A stretch of 50,956 bases of DNA from Alphaproteobacteria bacterium (GTDB lineage: Bacteria > Pseudomonadota > Alphaproteobacteria > Caulobacterales > Aquidulcibacteraceae): assembly GCA_018971945.1 (NCBI GenBank), contig JAGWZH010000011.1, forward strand, positions 1 through 50,956, written 5' to 3'. Position 1 is the first letter of the stretch; each line of letters begins with the position of its first letter. Shown piece by piece: positions 50,170 through 50,956 of the stretch. The notes beneath the pieces are model-generated. The model saw nothing but the letters and a program-made list of their open reading frames with translations. It made no database searches and had not been told where the DNA came from. The position numbers and the translations under genes were made by a program.

Positions 50170-50956
50170 ATGAGCGATCCCAATGGGCCAGAACCGCCGA
50201 GCTGGCGTCAGCGCGCACAGGCTTCCGCAAGGGCGGCGGAGGCCGCCGCGCGCCGGCTCTGGGGCGAGGCCCGCCGGGCGCTAGGCGCCTGGAAAGCGTT
50301 GATCGTTGCAAAGACCGCGCCTGCGCGGGCTTGGGCGAAGGCCCGGCGGGATCAGGCGACGGCGGCGATCCGTCCCATTCTCTCGTCCCTTCTGGCGCGG
50401 ATCCCTCCCCTTCCGCCATGGTTTCCGAGGTTCCGGCGCCCCGAAGGACCGCTGATGCGTAGGGCGGCGATTTATACGGGGTGGACCGGCATCGGCGGGT
50501 TGGCCGCGGTGCTGGCGTTTTTCGTGTACGTCACCCATGACATGCCGAGCACGAATGATTTGTGGTCCGCGAGCGACGCGCCGAGCATCACATTTCTGGA
50601 TCGCAATGGCCGGGTGATCCGCCGCGAGGGCGCGGAGGCTGCCCCGCCGGTCGAAATGGCGACGCTGCCTCCTTATGTGGGCCAAGCTTTTGTGGCGATC
50701 GAGGATCGGCGCTTCTACGACCACATGGGCGTCGACCTTATGGGACTTGCCCGCGCGGCGTGGCTCAATATCCGTTCCGGCGCCGTCGTTCAAGGCGGCT
50801 CCACGCTTACACAGCAGCTGGCCAAAAATCTTTTTTTGTCGAACGAGCGGACCTTCCGACGCAAGGCGCAAGAATTCGCCATGGCGATTTGGTTGGAGAC
50901 GCGGTTCAGCAAAGATGATCTTTTGGCGCTCTACTTGTCGCGGGTCTATTTCGGGG
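50170..50956 (+). CDS. class A penicillin-binding protein (1A type), 3' end beyond window
   Basis: The first 262 residues of a bifunctional peptidoglycan synthase. An unusual basic N-terminal tail of about 95 Ala/Arg-rich residues precedes the membrane helix (about 98-121). Then come GT51 motifs: AIEDRRFYDHMGVD with catalytic Glu178, GGSTLTQQLAKNLFL and ERTFRRKAQEFAMAIWLE. The transpeptidase domain would follow past the edge. GGAGAGG precedes the ATG at 50170. Divergent from the Bax-inhibitor gene. Confidence 0.94.
   Translation, partial: MSDPNGPEPPSWRQRAQASARAAEAAARRLWGEARRALGAWKALIVAKTAPARAWAKARRDQATAAIRPILSSLLARIPPLPPWFPRFRRPEGPLMRRAAIYTGWTGIGGLAAVLAFFVYVTHDMPSTNDLWSASDAPSITFLDRNGRVIRREGAEAAPPVEMATLPPYVGQAFVAIEDRRFYDHMGVDLMGLARAAWLNIRSGAVVQGGSTLTQQLAKNLFLSNERTFRRKAQEFAMAIWLETRFSKDDLLALYLSRVYFG

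Overview
The window is a gene-dense, GC-rich (by eye about 65% G+C) chromosomal segment from an alphaproteobacterium. No rRNA or tRNA gene is visible, so placement rests on gene content and order. Supporting it are the alphaproteobacterial families DUF2093 (just after xseA) and DUF2794, the order ffh-rpsP-rimM-trmD-rplS followed by mtaB-ftsY-yciB and ccmABCDG, and acnA divergent from the ccm genes. A Caulobacterales/Parvularculales-like organism is plausible, but that is inference. I see no transposase, integrase, phage gene or CRISPR array; the window looks like core chromosome with a few lineage-specific insertions.

Layout. 1-2.3 kb (minus): asd, a GNAT acetyltransferase and rarD (cut by the window edge), chained by 4-bp start/stop overlaps. 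2.4-4.8 kb: a CDGSH iron-sulfur protein, an acyl-CoA dehydrogenase and a RipA-like membrane protein. 4.9-11.1 kb (minus): leucine biosynthesis leuC...leuD...leuB, with a secreted protein of unknown function, a two-domain VOC protein and an ABM-domain protein between the leu genes. 11.3-17.1 kb: dapF; a prolyl-oligopeptidase lipoprotein, a dicarboxylate/amino-acid symporter and a DUF1475-like protein; convergent oxyR with both redox cysteines. 17.6-26.7 kb: the translation/secretion block ffh, rpsP, small membrane protein, rimM, trmD, then (after two minus-strand genes) rplS, mtaB, ftsY, yciB. 26.7-28.2 kb: a NUDIX hydrolase divergent from a MarR regulator with a histone-H1-like tail. 28.2-31.4 kb (minus): cytochrome c maturation genes ccmA, B, C, D, G. 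31.5-38.3 kb (plus): a DUF4349 lipoprotein, acnA, xseA, DUF2093 and an M23 peptidase. 38.3-43.0 kb: lipid A/Kdo genes (waaA, lpxK, an LpxL-type acyltransferase, a DUF374 acyltransferase) and a divergent tyrosine-phosphatase-like gene. 43.0-47.4 kb (minus): an ABC exporter cassette with GldG-like and DUF4340 subunits. 47.5-50.9 kb: an SDR oxidoreductase, DUF2794, a Bax-inhibitor-1 family protein and the start of a class A penicillin-binding protein.

How genes work together. Many neighbours are joined by 4-bp ATGA/GTGA overlaps, which suggests translational coupling in asd-GNAT-rarD, leuD-VOC, mtaB-ftsY, ccmA-B and ccmC-D-G, waaA-DUF374, the ABC cassette and symporter-DUF1475. Two convergent pairs share stop-codon bases (about 16210-16213 and 21144-21147).

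The least ordinary features are three intergenic tandem-repeat arrays (15-bp, 9-bp and 13-bp units; two show a 3+3 variant pattern, and one puts a G-quadruplex-type motif in the leuC leader), the MarR/H1-like fusion with an operator-like inverted repeat in its promoter, a candidate leaderless oxyR promoter overlapping a GANTC site, the split leu operon with a secreted unknown protein, the GldG-type ABC cassette, and an unexplained terminator-like hairpin plus perfect palindrome between the SDR and DUF2794 genes. I found no clearly new defence or mobile system.
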